Assembly: GCA_023151185.1 (NCBI GenBank)
Contig: JAKLJL010000004.1
Coordinates: forward strand, 197,586 to 261,585
Direction: 5' to 3'
Length of the DNA: 64,000 bases
From: Bacteroidota bacterium
GTDB taxonomy: Bacteria; Bacteroidota; JABWAT01
Shown here: positions 45,597-54,035 of the stretch, piece by piece
Layout: every line of letters begins with the position of its first letter
Position numbering within the stretch: position 1 is the first letter of the stretch
Translations under genes and position numbers: made by a program
Notes under the pieces: generated by a model
Told to the model about the DNA's origin: nothing
The model's input: the letters and a program-made list of their open reading frames with translations, nothing else
Database searches by the model: none

Positions 45597-46103
45597 TTAT
45601 CTGAACCAGATCAGGATGGCTCCCGAACCGCCCATGTCAGGCGGGGCAGTCTGCCAGCGGTCAATCCGCTTTTTGTAGGTCCCGTTCAGTTCTTTTTCGA
45701 TCATGGGTTTGATCCTTGCCTGAAAGCGGTCAGACCCCAATCCTTTTCCGGTAATGACGAGAGCCTTTTCAGGATCGTCCTGAACCAGACAGGTTTCCAT
45801 AAACCGGATGAATTCTTCCCTTGCTCCGTCTACCGTAAGAAGGTGCAGATCCAGAACAGGCAAGGCACTTTTTTTTCTGAAACTAACCGGGCTGGGTTTG
45901 TCTGCTTCCTTGGGCTCCGGTTCCGTTTCTGCCATCATCCGGATGAGTTCTTCTCTGGAAACTTCGGGTATTGACCGGGAAATTGCCCGTGGTGCCGCCG
46001 GATCCTCCTTACCCCGGTTTTGGTTTTTTTTCTGTACCGGCTGGTCTTTGGGTTCTGCAGGAAGGTACTCTTCCATCAGTTTTTTCAGATCTTCACCAGT
46101 CAT
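45597..46103 (-). CDS. Smr-domain protein
   Basis: 168 residues. The N-terminal half is charged and disordered-looking; the C-terminal 90 residues are a Smr (MutS2 C-terminal-like) domain with DLHLLTVDGAREEF, VITGKGLGS and GAILIWFR. Smr domains can nick DNA or cleave RNA, in newer work on collided ribosomes. LDLH and TGKG are present, consistent with activity. The ATG overlaps the stop of the upstream gene (ATGA), so the two are cotranslated. Confidence 0.85.
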   Translation of the reverse strand: MTGEDLKKLMEEYLPAEPKDQPVQKKNQNRGKEDPAAPRAISRSIPEVSREELIRMMAETEPEPKEADKPSPVSFRKKSALPVLDLHLLTVDGAREEFIRFMETCLVQDDPEKALVITGKGLGSDRFQARIKPMIEKELNGTYKKRIDRWQTAPPDMGGSGAILIWFR

Positions 46104-46432
46104 CAGTATCGCCTGGAATCTTCACAGACATGACAGGTCCAGTACTTTCCTCTGGGAGGCTGTGGATGGTCGTCCGATTCAAGAAAGTCATTTTTCCTGT
46201 GATAATGCCATGCCTCGCACAATTGCTGCCAGGCGGCCTTGTCACCGGCGGCAGATTTAAACTCAAAGAACTCATATTTCGGATGGATGAGCTTCTGAAG
46301 TGTTTCGGCAAGATCGGTCTCTGCCATTCCTACCCGCTTCACGTCTCCTCTTTTGTTCATGAGTTTAAAAATACCGGGAGTTTTTGGTGGGATGGCTTTC
46401 GTAATTTCTTCCGGATTTAACGGATGCATCAT
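46103..46432 (-). CDS. Small degenerate GIY-YIG-like protein
   Basis: 109 residues. PPKTPGIFKLMNKRGDVKRVGMA resembles the GIY-YIG opening (G-I-Y becomes GIF, YVG becomes RVG), and the helix with LCEAWHYHRK fits the position of the catalytic Glu. The catalytic Arg expected after the YIG strand is absent (ETDLAETL), so nuclease activity is doubtful and the domain may only bind nucleic acid. The C-terminus has one CxxC (YWTCHVCED). It is sandwiched between the barrel gene (11 bases) and Smr gene (overlap), so all three form one operon. Confidence 0.6.
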   Translation of the reverse strand: MMHPLNPEEITKAIPPKTPGIFKLMNKRGDVKRVGMAETDLAETLQKLIHPKYEFFEFKSAAGDKAAWQQLCEAWHYHRKNDFLESDDHPQPPRGKYWTCHVCEDSRRY

Positions 46433-46443
46433 GTCTGGAAATC

Positions 46444-47280
46444 CTATTTTCTGAAGTCGAAATAAAAACGGGCAGTGGCTCTGAATCCGCTGAAATCGGA
46501 GGCACGGGAAAAAACTGAGGCCTCATCTGTTGCGTTAACATTCGGCGCAATATCCACCCGGAGGTCAAAACTGAACCAGTTGTGGCTTTCGGGAAGATAA
46601 AGGAAATTCATTCCGAGAATAACGGTTGCAACGGGGTTCCAGTAATAGTAAGACAGGGCTTTGGTGTCAAGCTCAGAAGAAACCCCGCTGACACCGTCCT
46701 GCCAAACCGTAAGGGCAGTAAGGCGGCCGGTTTCCCTGACCTTCATGACCCCGGCTCCCAGGCCGAAATAGGCATACCGCAGGGGTAAAATGACAGACCG
46801 GTAATCACTGTAAACCAGACTGATCATAATAAGCTGATGGTCGACCGCTGCATCGGTGACAGACCGGGTTTCGATACCCGTCAGAGAGCCGTTTGTCCGG
46901 TACCGGTCAGGAGGAGTATACGCCACATCTGTATTCATCTGGTGAAATTCCCAGCTGGCTTCGGCCAAAATCCCCGACTTGTACTTCCAGCCGGCCTGTA
47001 TACCGAACCCAATAAATCCGGGATAGGAACTTTTGGTTTTTCCGTCGAACAGAGTCCCGAAATTGAAATTAAACCCGGCAAAAAGATCACCGTACCGGCT
47101 GGTTCCCGAAAAAATGGGATGTACAGAGGATAGCTGAAGTTTCTTTTCAAAAAAGTCGGTGGTATCAACCGAGACCGAATCCCGGGGAACAATCAGGAGC
47201 CGGAGAGAATCGGTCTGGGCCAGACTTTCTCTTCCCGTAAGTAAAAGCAGAATAAGAAGTAAACCCGCTGATCTGATCAT
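46444..47280 (-). CDS. Outer-membrane beta-barrel-like protein
   Basis: 278 residues from the ATG at 47278-47280; a TTG six bases further out lies inside the promoter element and is rejected. The signal peptide is SAGLLLILLLLTGRESLAQ. Later strands (FAGFNFNFGTLF, GFGIQAGWKYKSGILAEASWEF, YAYFGLGAGVMK, FSFDLRVDIAP, FRATARFYFDFRK) alternate and end in an aromatic-rich C-terminus. The function is unknown. It is the first gene of the unit with the GIY-YIG-like and Smr genes. Confidence 0.78.
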   Translation of the reverse strand: MIRSAGLLLILLLLTGRESLAQTDSLRLLIVPRDSVSVDTTDFFEKKLQLSSVHPIFSGTSRYGDLFAGFNFNFGTLFDGKTKSSYPGFIGFGIQAGWKYKSGILAEASWEFHQMNTDVAYTPPDRYRTNGSLTGIETRSVTDAAVDHQLIMISLVYSDYRSVILPLRYAYFGLGAGVMKVRETGRLTALTVWQDGVSGVSSELDTKALSYYYWNPVATVILGMNFLYLPESHNWFSFDLRVDIAPNVNATDEASVFSRASDFSGFRATARFYFDFRK

Positions 47281-47283
47281 TTC

Positions 47284-47291
47284 CAAAGATA
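47284..47291 (-). promoter_or_regulatory. -7 element of the barrel/Smr operon
   Basis: On the minus strand TATCTTTG, an exact TAnnTTTG, with CTTG exactly 20 bases upstream (plus 47312-47315). Only three bases separate it from the ATG, so transcription would begin at or next to the start codon (leaderless mRNA). Confidence 0.55.
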
Positions 47292-47372
47292 GGATAATGC
47301 CGGAATCCCGACAAGCCGCCTGAAAGTAACTTCCCGGAATTTATTGCCTTGTTTAGATGAATTCCAGATTGA

Positions 47373-47404
47373 TTTGACTTTTGGGACAACAGTCTCTAAT
47401 TTAG
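47373..47404 (+). promoter_or_regulatory. Promoter for a short transcript upstream of typA
   Basis: TTTG (47373-47376), 20 bases, then TAATTTAG (47397-47404), one mismatch from TAnnTTTG. This is the best-spaced two-part promoter in the window. No gene starts close behind; a terminator lies about 50 bases downstream. Confidence 0.45.
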
Positions 47405-47416
47405 AATAATTCTAAA
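47400..47416. promoter_or_regulatory. Fur/PerR-type palindromic operator
   Basis: TTTAGAATAATTCTAAA is a perfect 8+1+8 palindrome. Its core differs from the PerR box TTATAATnATTATAA only by one symmetrical base pair change. It overlaps the -7 element and presumed start of the short transcript, an arrangement expected for repression. Confidence 0.5.
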
Positions 47417-47488
47417 TATAGTCTTGAGTTTGCCTCGATCAACCAACCCTGCCTGCCGGTCCTTAAAGCGCCGGCAGGCTATTTTTTA
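47408..47488 (+). ncRNA. Candidate small RNA, about 80 nucleotides
   Basis: The interval lies between the promoter at 47373-47404 and a strong intrinsic terminator. The first 40 bases are unstructured by eye and A/U-rich, then the GC hairpin. A frame starting at a TTG exists but has no ribosome site. It could also be an attenuated leader of typA, but typA has its own promoter at 47562. Confidence 0.35.
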
Positions 47489-47489
47489 G
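47451..47489 (+). terminator. Strong intrinsic terminator upstream of typA
   Basis: GCCTGCCGG and CCGGCAGGC form a perfect 9-base stem with an 11-base loop, followed by TATTTTTTAG. No annotated plus-strand gene ends here, so it must serve the short transcript or insulate typA. Confidence 0.85.
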
Positions 47490-47561
47490 CCAGTTCGGGC
47501 GATTTTCGGGTTCATTTTGGGTTAATCCTGCACTGAATTCGCCTATGAAACTAAAAACTCC

Positions 47562-47569
47562 TACCTTTG
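47562..47569 (+). promoter_or_regulatory. -7 element of typA
   Basis: TACCTTTG matches TAnnTTTG exactly and TTCG lies 20 bases upstream. It is 25 bases before the typA ATG, with CAGG as the ribosome site. Confidence 0.6.
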
Positions 47570-47594
47570 TGGCTATTCTAAAAAACAGGTTTGT

Positions 47595-49430
47595 ATGCAG
47601 AGACGGGATGATATCCGAAATATAGCCATTATTGCCCACGTAGATCACGGCAAAACCACCCTGGTAGATGCGATTCTCCAGCAGACCGGGACGTTCCGTG
47701 AAAATCAGAAAATTGAACGCCGGGTCATGGATTCCAACGACCTGGAACGGGAACGCGGAATTACCATTTTCAGTAAAAATGCCTCCTTTCACTACAAAGA
47801 CCACAAAATTAACATTGTTGATACACCGGGCCACGCCGATTTTGGCGGCGAAGTGGAACGGATTCTCTCCATGGTGGATGGCGTTCTGCTTCTGGTTGAT
47901 GCTTTTGAAGGACCGATGCCCCAAACCAAATACGTCCTCAGAAAATCCCTTGAGGCCGGGTTAAAGGTTCTCGTTGTTATTAATAAAATTGACCGCCCCA
48001 GAAGCCGTCCCGTAGAAGTTCATGACATGGTCCTCGATCTGTTCATTGAACTGGGGGCCCATGAAGATCAGCTTGATTTCCCTTATGTGTTTGCATCGGC
48101 AAAACAAGGGTTTGCCAAACACAAAATTGATGATCCGGATGAAACGATTTTCCCGCTGATAGACAAAATTATTTCTGAAATCCCGGCACCGGTGGCGCAT
48201 GTGGAAGATCCTCTTCAGATGCTGGTGACTTCGATTGATTATAACGAATATCTGGGCCGGATAGCCATCGGGAAGATTTACAAAGGGTCCATCCGGTCGG
48301 GTCAGCAGGCAGCCAGAATCAAAGCGGATGGAAAAACCAACACGTACAAAATTGCCCGTCTGTTCGGATTCGAAAAACTGACCCGGGTCGAAATTGAATC
48401 GGCTTCTGCAGGAGATATTGTTGCACTTGCAGGAATTGAAGACATTACCATCGGTGAGACGATTGCCGATCCTGAAAATCCGGTAGCTCTGCCGTCGATT
48501 ACGATTGACCAGCCGACCATGACCATGAATTTTATGGTAAACAATTCCCCGTTTGCCGGCAAGGAAGGAAAATTTGTAACCAGCCGCCACCTCAGAGACC
48601 GGTTGTATAAGGAACTGCTTTCGAACCTGGCACTCCGGGTAGAAGACACCGAATCTGCCGATGTATTTAAAGTCTCGGGCCGGGGTGAACTTCACCTGTC
48701 GATCCTGATTGAGACCATGCGGCGTGAAGGCTATGAGTTTGCTGTTTCTGCCCCAGAAGTGATTCTGAGGGAAATTGAGGGTAAGCAATGTGAACCGATC
48801 GAGGAGTTAATCTGTGACGTTCCGGAAGGCTCGATGGGTGTGGTTATCGAAAAACTGGGACAGCGGAAGGCAGATATGATGAATATGCATCATATTTCGG
48901 ATACGGTGATCCGTCTGACGTTCCACATCCCGACCCGCGGACTTCTTGGCTACTCCAATGAATTTAAGACGGATACCCGCGGTGAAGGAATTATGACTCA
49001 CACCATTCACGGCTATGAACCGTTTAAAGGTGAAATCAAAGGCCGGAAGGCCGGTGCCCTTATTGCCATGGAACATGGAGAGGCGGTCGGTTATTCTCTG
49101 TCGAACCTGGATGACCGGGGAATCTTTTTCATCAAGGTTGGTACGCCGATTTACCCGGGAATGGTGGTCGGTGAAAACTCCCGTGAGTTTGATATGGTGG
49201 TGAACCTGAATAAAAACAAGAAACTCACCAACATGCGGGCTTCCGGTACCGATGAAGCACTGAAAATTACCCCTCCCCGTCTTCTGACCCTTGAAGAAGC
49301 GCTTGAGTGGATCAATGACGACGAACTTATTGAGGTGACACCGCAGTCCATCCGCCTTAGAAAGCGGGTCCTGGATGAAAACGAACGGAAAATCTGGGAA
49401 AAACGACGGAAATCGGCTTCTGAAGTATAG
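47595..49430 (+). CDS. typA: Ribosome-associated translational GTPase TypA/BipA
   Basis: 611 residues, an EF-G-like GTPase involved in 50S maturation and stress growth. Motifs: [12 protein letters not shown] (P-loop), RGITI switch [15 protein letters not shown], and [10 protein letters not shown]. The BipA-specific C-terminal part begins about residue 485; [29 protein letters not shown] is characteristic. It has its own promoter and a strong terminator, so it is monocistronic. Confidence 0.97.
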   Translation: MQRRDDIRNIAIIAHVDHGKTTLVDAILQQTGTFRENQKIERRVMDSNDLERERGITIFSKNASFHYKDHKINIVDTPGHADFGGEVERILSMVDGVLLLVDAFEGPMPQTKYVLRKSLEAGLKVLVVINKIDRPRSRPVEVHDMVLDLFIELGAHEDQLDFPYVFASAKQGFAKHKIDDPDETIFPLIDKIISEIPAPVAHVEDPLQMLVTSIDYNEYLGRIAIGKIYKGSIRSGQQAARIKADGKTNTYKIARLFGFEKLTRVEIESASAGDIVALAGIEDITIGETIADPENPVALPSITIDQPTMTMNFMVNNSPFAGKEGKFVTSRHLRDRLYKELLSNLALRVEDTESADVFKVSGRGELHLSILIETMRREGYEFAVSAPEVILREIEGKQCEPIEELICDVPEGSMGVVIEKLGQRKADMMNMHHISDTVIRLTFHIPTRGLLGYSNEFKTDTRGEGIMTHTIHGYEPFKGEIKGRKAGALIAMEHGEAVGYSLSNLDDRGIFFIKVGTPIYPGMVVGENSREFDMVVNLNKNKKLTNMRASGTDEALKITPPRLLTLEEALEWINDDELIEVTPQSIRLRKRVLDENERKIWEKRRKSASEV

Positions 49431-49433
49431 GAA

Positions 49434-49465
49434 AAAGGCTGCCCCGGAAAGGCAGCCTTTTTTTT
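49434..49465. terminator. Bidirectional terminator between typA and nhaA
   Basis: AAAGGCTGCC and GGCAGCCTTT with a 7-base loop, an A run on the left and a T run on the right; the nhaA stop codon lies in the T run. Confidence 0.9.
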
Positions 49466-50792
49466 ACCGCTTTCTGAGGATCAGCCAGCCTGCAGCTCCG
49501 GCAAGAAGTGAGCCTGCCACAATACCGGCTTTGGCTGCATTCAGAACATCACCTTCGGGAAATGCCAGTCCGGCAATAAACAGCGACATGGTAAAGCCGA
49601 TTCCGGCAACCGCAGATACCCCCCAGATCTGGCGCCAGGAAACTCCATCCGGCAGACCGGCCAGATTCATCCGTACAAAAATCCAGGAAAAAAGGAGAAT
49701 TCCCGCCTGCTTTCCGGCAAAGAGACCGGTAAGAACCCCGATACTCACCGGATGAAACACAATTCCGGAAAGGCCGGACGAAAAAGTGATCCCGGCATTG
49801 GCAAGCGCAAACACCGGCATGATCAGCCAGGTGACCCAGGGGTGTAGCTGATGTTCGAGGCGCTGGGCGGGACTTTCAGATTCCTGAATAACCGTTTTCA
49901 GGGCACTGAGAGCCGAGGCCTGCGTTTCCTTCATTTCTTCACCCCGCACTGGCTGAACGGAAGGCTTAAAAAAAGAGATCAGCCGTGTGAAGGTGGTATA
50001 AATCCCCTCACGGTCAATCCGGGTAGTAGAAGGAATTGTCAGGGCAAGCAGAACGCCGGCCAGTGTCGCATGAATTCCGGATTTCAGAAAGGCGGCCCAA
50101 AGGAAAAATCCGGCAAAAAGATAAAGTCCGGGAGCCCTGATTCCGATGCGGTTAAATACAACCAGAACCAGAAGTATCCCCCCGGCAGCCGCAAGACTGG
50201 TCCAGCCGATATCACCGGTATAAAACAGGGCGATAACCAGCACCGCACCCAGATCATCGATAATGGCCAGAGCTGTCAGGAAAATTTTTAAACTCAATGG
50301 AACCCGGTTTCCCATCAGAGTCAGAACACCGAGGGCGAAAGCAATATCGGTTGCCATGGGAATTCCCCAACCGGCTGTAAAGGGAGTATCCCGGTTAATC
50401 AGAAAATAAAGTCCGGCCGGAAGGATCATGCCGCCGATGGCAGCAGCAGCCGGTAGGGCCGCCTTTTTAATGGAGTTCAGTTCGCCATACAGCAATTCCC
50501 GTTTGATTTCCAGCCCGGCAACAAAGAAAAAGACCGCCATCAACCCGTCATTGATCCACAGAAAAAGGGGTTTCGAGATGACAAAGGTACCTGCCCCGAG
50601 CGTAACCGGAATGTGAAGAAGCCGGTTGTAAGAATCGGAAAAAGGAGAGTTCGCCCAGATCAGGGCGGCTATGGCGGCAAGAATCAGTAAAATTCCGCCC
50701 GAGGCCTCGATGGCGGCAAACTGCTGAAAGGGTTTCAGCAGATGATCAACCGGCCGGCGTGAAAAGGGGGTAAGTTCTGATGGAAAGTTCAT
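49464..50792 (-). CDS. nhaA: Na+/H+ antiporter NhaA
   Basis: 442 residues with about twelve membrane helices. It exchanges protons for sodium across the inner membrane and protects against salt and alkaline pH. Key residues are the paired Asp in LAIIDDLGAVLVIALFYT (E. coli Asp163/164) and Asp in PMATDIAFALGVL (E. coli Asp133). A cytoplasmic loop of about 50 residues in the middle (SVQPVRGEEMKETQ) is longer than in E. coli. It is monocistronic. Confidence 0.95.
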   Translation of the reverse strand: MNFPSELTPFSRRPVDHLLKPFQQFAAIEASGGILLILAAIAALIWANSPFSDSYNRLLHIPVTLGAGTFVISKPLFLWINDGLMAVFFFVAGLEIKRELLYGELNSIKKAALPAAAAIGGMILPAGLYFLINRDTPFTAGWGIPMATDIAFALGVLTLMGNRVPLSLKIFLTALAIIDDLGAVLVIALFYTGDIGWTSLAAAGGILLVLVVFNRIGIRAPGLYLFAGFFLWAAFLKSGIHATLAGVLLALTIPSTTRIDREGIYTTFTRLISFFKPSVQPVRGEEMKETQASALSALKTVIQESESPAQRLEHQLHPWVTWLIMPVFALANAGITFSSGLSGIVFHPVSIGVLTGLFAGKQAGILLFSWIFVRMNLAGLPDGVSWRQIWGVSAVAGIGFTMSLFIAGLAFPEGDVLNAAKAGIVAGSLLAGAAGWLILRKR

Positions 50793-50848
50793 GAGGCTCC
50801 TTTGGTGACTTACCGGTTAACACCCAAGTCTGATCCGGGATTCCGGAA

Positions 50849-50886
50849 CAAAAAAAAAGCCGTTCCAACAGCTTGAAACGGCTTTG
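50849..50886 (-). terminator. Terminator of the 62-residue small gene
   Basis: On the minus strand AAAGCCGTT, a 12-base loop, AACGGCTTT, then a T run of eight or more. It lies 18 bases after the small gene's stop. Confidence 0.88.
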
Positions 50887-50904
50887 GGGAAAAATCCGAG
50901 GGGA

Positions 50905-51093
50905 TTATTTCAGAACGGGAACTTCATCCAGTTCGTGCATGAGCCGGCGGAGGAGGGCCTCCTTGCTTTTCAGATAATCTCTGAAATCCATAGAATCAGT
51001 ATGGGAAATTTCCATCCGGAGATCGTTGAAATAAGACTGGAAAATATCTTTCAGAAGTTCGGCTTCTTCTGCGGTAAGTTCAATATTAAACAT
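50905..51093 (-). CDS. Small helical protein, function unknown
   Basis: 62 residues from the ATG at 51091-51093, which has AGAGG upstream; a longer frame to 51150 is unsupported. The sequence (MFNIELTAEEAELLKDIFQS and KSKEALLRRLMHELDE) predicts two amphipathic helices with many acidic residues and no export signal. Its own ribosome site and strong terminator argue for a real, independently expressed gene. Confidence 0.7.
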   Translation of the reverse strand: MFNIELTAEEAELLKDIFQSYFNDLRMEISHTDSMDFRDYLKSKEALLRRLMHELDEVPVLK

Positions 51094-51264
51094 GGCTATA
51101 ACCTCTTTCTTCACTTTCACTTGCGATTTTGCTCTGTTGGCTGTTTCCAATCAGACCAAGTGCAAGTTATCCTTCTTTTTTTTCTGGTGCAACCGGTTCC
51201 AATTAAAGCATAATTAGAGAAATTCAGACAGAAGAAAGAAAGCGGTCAGAATTCTGTTCACTTT

Positions 51265-51762
51265 TTAATGCTCAGGACCGCCGGTTTCCTTGCCGGTAAT
51301 CTGGCTGACGGCATGCGGAATCAGAGGAAGAAGCCACTCTGTGCAGTCTTTGCTGCCTTTCGGACTTCCCGGAAGATTCACAATCAGTGTCTGGTTGTAA
51401 ACGACCGCAGTCCCCCTCGATAAAACGGCGAAAGGAGTTGACTCCTGAGATTTTCTTCTCAGGAACTCTGCAATTCCCGGAACCGGTTTTCCGGCCAGGC
51501 CTTCGGTTGCTTCCGGGGTCACATCCCGGGGTGACAATCCTGTTCCGCCCGATGTCAGGATCAGATCTGACTGGGAGGAAAGAACAATCAGGGTTTTCCG
51601 GATTGCCTCATAGTCATCCGGAATAACAGTTACGGTAACGAGCCGGTAGTGACTTTCACTAAAAAGCGGCAGCAGGGCAGGGGCTGTTTCATCCATTCTC
51701 CGGCCGGTATGAGCCCGGTCAGAAACAATCACCAGTGAAACGGAAATTTTTTCAGCAGCCAT
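51265..51762 (-). CDS. mog: Molybdopterin adenylyltransferase (MogA/MoaB family)
   Basis: 165 residues, activates molybdopterin by adenylation before molybdenum insertion. Family motifs: VIVSDRAHTGRRMDE, ILTSGGTGLSPRDVTPEA and NLPGSPKGSKDC. It lies 17 bases after thiL. No other molybdenum cofactor genes are in the window; MogA and MoaB cannot be separated by eye. Confidence 0.88.
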   Translation of the reverse strand: MAAEKISVSLVIVSDRAHTGRRMDETAPALLPLFSESHYRLVTVTVIPDDYEAIRKTLIVLSSQSDLILTSGGTGLSPRDVTPEATEGLAGKPVPGIAEFLRRKSQESTPFAVLSRGTAVVYNQTLIVNLPGSPKGSKDCTEWLLPLIPHAVSQITGKETGGPEH

Positions 51763-51779
51763 TTTCGGGTTTGTTAACC

Positions 51780-52811
51780 TCAGGTAAAGTGATTCCAGCC
51801 CTGCTTTTCAATCTCAGTCCGGGTTCCTTCTGCTTCTTCGAGGAGAAGGGAGTCCGGTTCAGAGGTGATTGCCCCGATAATGGAAAGTTCTTCATATTCT
51901 TCAATTACGGTGCGGTGTTCAGGAGAAACAGTCATCAGCAGTTCATAATCCTCGCCGCCGAACAGAGCCCACCTGACAGCTTCCTCATCAAACTGATCGG
52001 CCAGTTCCCGGATCTCACGGGTAACCGGAATGCTCAGTTCTTCCAGAACTGCCCCGGTTCCTGACTGGTGGCAAATATGAAAAAGATCGCCCGCAAGTCC
52101 GTCACTCAGATCAATCATGGCCGTCGGGCGGATACCAGCCTGTTTCAGCCAGGTTAAAACCCCGGTCCTGAGTCTGGGGGCAATATGGCGTTCAATGCAC
52201 CAGGAATGCCGGTCAAGTGTGGGGGCAAAATTATCGGGATCAGACAGGTAAAATTCCTTTTCCCGCAGAAGTACCCTGAGTCCGGCATAACTGCGCCCGG
52301 GATTTCCGGTAACGACAATCAGATCGCCCGGCTTTGCGCCGCTGCGGTAAACAAGGTCATTCTTTTCTGCATACCCTGTAACGGTAACCGAAATGAACAG
52401 GTTGGCCGAGGAAGCAGACAGATCACCGCCAATAACCACAACATGATATTCCCGGCAGGCTAAATGAACGCCTTCATAAAACTCCTGCAGAAGTTCCACC
52501 GAGATTTTCTGTGGAAGGGCCAGGGCAAGGGTGAGATACTGAGGTGTTCCGTTCATAGCCAGAATATCGCTGACATTGACCGCAACCGTTTTGTAACCCA
52601 GATGCTTCATTGACTGAAAGGTCAGGTCAAAATGAATTCCTTCGACAAGGCAATCGGTCGAAATGAGCTGTTCAGCTCCGGCAGCCGGATGAAATACTGC
52701 AGCATCGTCACCGATCGCTTTCAGAACATCAGAATCCTGAAGCGGGACCCAGGTTTTAATTTGTTCGATCAGGCCGAATTCGCCAAGAGAAGAGACGGGA
52801 GTTTTGGACAT
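51780..52811 (-). CDS. thiL: Thiamine-monophosphate kinase
   Basis: 343 residues, phosphorylates thiamine monophosphate to the diphosphate. Motifs: IKTWVPL near the start, AIGDDAAVF, STDCLVEGIHFDLTF, LGYKTVAVNVSDILAMNGTP, VIGGDLSAS, MIDLSDGLAGDL and LFGGEDYELLM. AIR synthase-related fold; the VEGIHF and GGDxS segments separate it from other members such as SelD and PurM. It is probably cotranscribed with mog downstream. Confidence 0.94.
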   Translation of the reverse strand: MSKTPVSSLGEFGLIEQIKTWVPLQDSDVLKAIGDDAAVFHPAAGAEQLISTDCLVEGIHFDLTFQSMKHLGYKTVAVNVSDILAMNGTPQYLTLALALPQKISVELLQEFYEGVHLACREYHVVVIGGDLSASSANLFISVTVTGYAEKNDLVYRSGAKPGDLIVVTGNPGRSYAGLRVLLREKEFYLSDPDNFAPTLDRHSWCIERHIAPRLRTGVLTWLKQAGIRPTAMIDLSDGLAGDLFHICHQSGTGAVLEELSIPVTREIRELADQFDEEAVRWALFGGEDYELLMTVSPEHRTVIEEYEELSIIGAITSEPDSLLLEEAEGTRTEIEKQGWNHFT

Positions 52812-52831
52812 GGTTTTTCTGATAAACGGGG

Positions 52832-52876
52832 TAAAAAATACCGGCCGGAAGGTATTGGGAACCTCCGGCCGGAAAA
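52832..52876 (-). terminator. Terminator of the hemB-anmK unit
   Basis: On the minus strand CCGGCCGGAGGT pairs with ACCTTCCGGCCGG (one bulge), followed by TATTTTTTAC. It separates anmK from thiL. Confidence 0.85.
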
Positions 52877-52883
52877 GACAGGC

Positions 52884-54035
52884 TCAGGGTTCAGCAATAA
52901 GGCCAAGTTTGACCGGCTTTCTGGCCCCGGTCACTTTAGGCAGGTTCCCGAACTGATTCTGGGTTCTTAAAAACCCGAGAACAGCAAAAGCAATTGCTTC
53001 CTTGTAAACCGCCGACACTCCGGCTTCATCGGTAAGCTGGATGACCGGTTTCCCTTTAAAGGCAGCCGAAATTCTTTCCATCAGGAACAGATTCCGGGTT
53101 CCGCCGCCAGAGGCGTAAAGGCGTTTGGGGAAAACAGCAGAATATTTTTTTACTCCGGTATAAATAGCCTGGGCAGTCAGTTCGGCGGCGGTTGCCAGAA
53201 AATCATGCTTGGTCGCTTCTGCGGGAAAGAGATCCAGCCAGTTTTCAATCCAGTCTTCCGAGAAAAGCTCCCGGCCGGTCGACTTTGGAGGTTCCTTTTT
53301 AAAGAAAGGATCTGCCATGGCGGCTTTAATCATTTCAGGAAAAACCTTTCCGGTCGCAGCCAGTTTGCCGTCTGCATCAAAAGGTACTGAAAAAAACCGG
53401 TTGGCAATATAATCCAGAATGATATTTCCCGGACCGCAATCGAAACCGGTGGTCCACTCGTTTTCAGCCAGAAGGGTCAGGTTGGCAATGCCGCCAATGT
53501 TCAGGACAGCACAAGGTGCCTGTGACGAAAACAGCAATTCGTCAACTTTCGGAACCAGAGGGGCTCCCTGGCCACCGGCAGCAAGATCGGCCTGCCGGAA
53601 CCGGAAAATGACGGGAATATCCAGTTCGGCAGCCAGACGCTGTCCGTTCAGAATCTGCCAGGTTCCCCGAACCTGATTGGTTTGCGAAACAGGGTCCGGA
53701 TTATGGTAAATAGTCTGACCGTGGCAGGCCAGATATTCCGGCTTGATCATCAGGCCTTTCTGGTGTTCTCTGAAGGAATCCCGGTAAAAATCGGTAACCA
53801 GTTCTTCAGCTCTGAAAAAATCCTGAGCCGACTGGGATTTTCCGTTGATGACATCAAACAGGAGTTGTCTGAGTTCAGCAGGGTAAGGAATTGAGGATCC
53901 GTGGAGAAATTCAATCTGGAGCGGTGGATTTTCCATTCTGATCTGGACTGTCACCCAGTCGACTCCGTCCATTGACGTTCCCGACATGGCCCCCGATAGA
54001 ATCATGTACTGTTTCGGTTTTATCAAAGGTTTCAT
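52884..54035 (-). CDS. anmK: Anhydro-N-acetylmuramic acid kinase
   Basis: 383 residues, recycles peptidoglycan anhydro-sugar by hydrolysis and phosphorylation to MurNAc-6-phosphate. Motifs: SGTSMDGVDW at the N-terminus, CHGQTIYH, GFDCGPGNIILD, YASGGGTRNLFLM and DEAGVSAVYKEAIAFAVLG. Its ATG overlaps the hemB stop by four bases, so the two are cotranslated although metabolically unrelated. Confidence 0.95.
   Translation of the reverse strand: MKPLIKPKQYMILSGAMSGTSMDGVDWVTVQIRMENPPLQIEFLHGSSIPYPAELRQLLFDVINGKSQSAQDFFRAEELVTDFYRDSFREHQKGLMIKPEYLACHGQTIYHNPDPVSQTNQVRGTWQILNGQRLAAELDIPVIFRFRQADLAAGGQGAPLVPKVDELLFSSQAPCAVLNIGGIANLTLLAENEWTTGFDCGPGNIILDYIANRFFSVPFDADGKLAATGKVFPEMIKAAMADPFFKKEPPKSTGRELFSEDWIENWLDLFPAEATKHDFLATAAELTAQAIYTGVKKYSAVFPKRLYASGGGTRNLFLMERISAAFKGKPVIQLTDEAGVSAVYKEAIAFAVLGFLRTQNQFGNLPKVTGARKPVKLGLIAEP

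Noticed and set aside
47961-48788. 275-codon minus-strand frame opposite typA
   Set aside because: Shadow of a clearly identified gene; no domain, and basic/aromatic composition typical of antisense frames.
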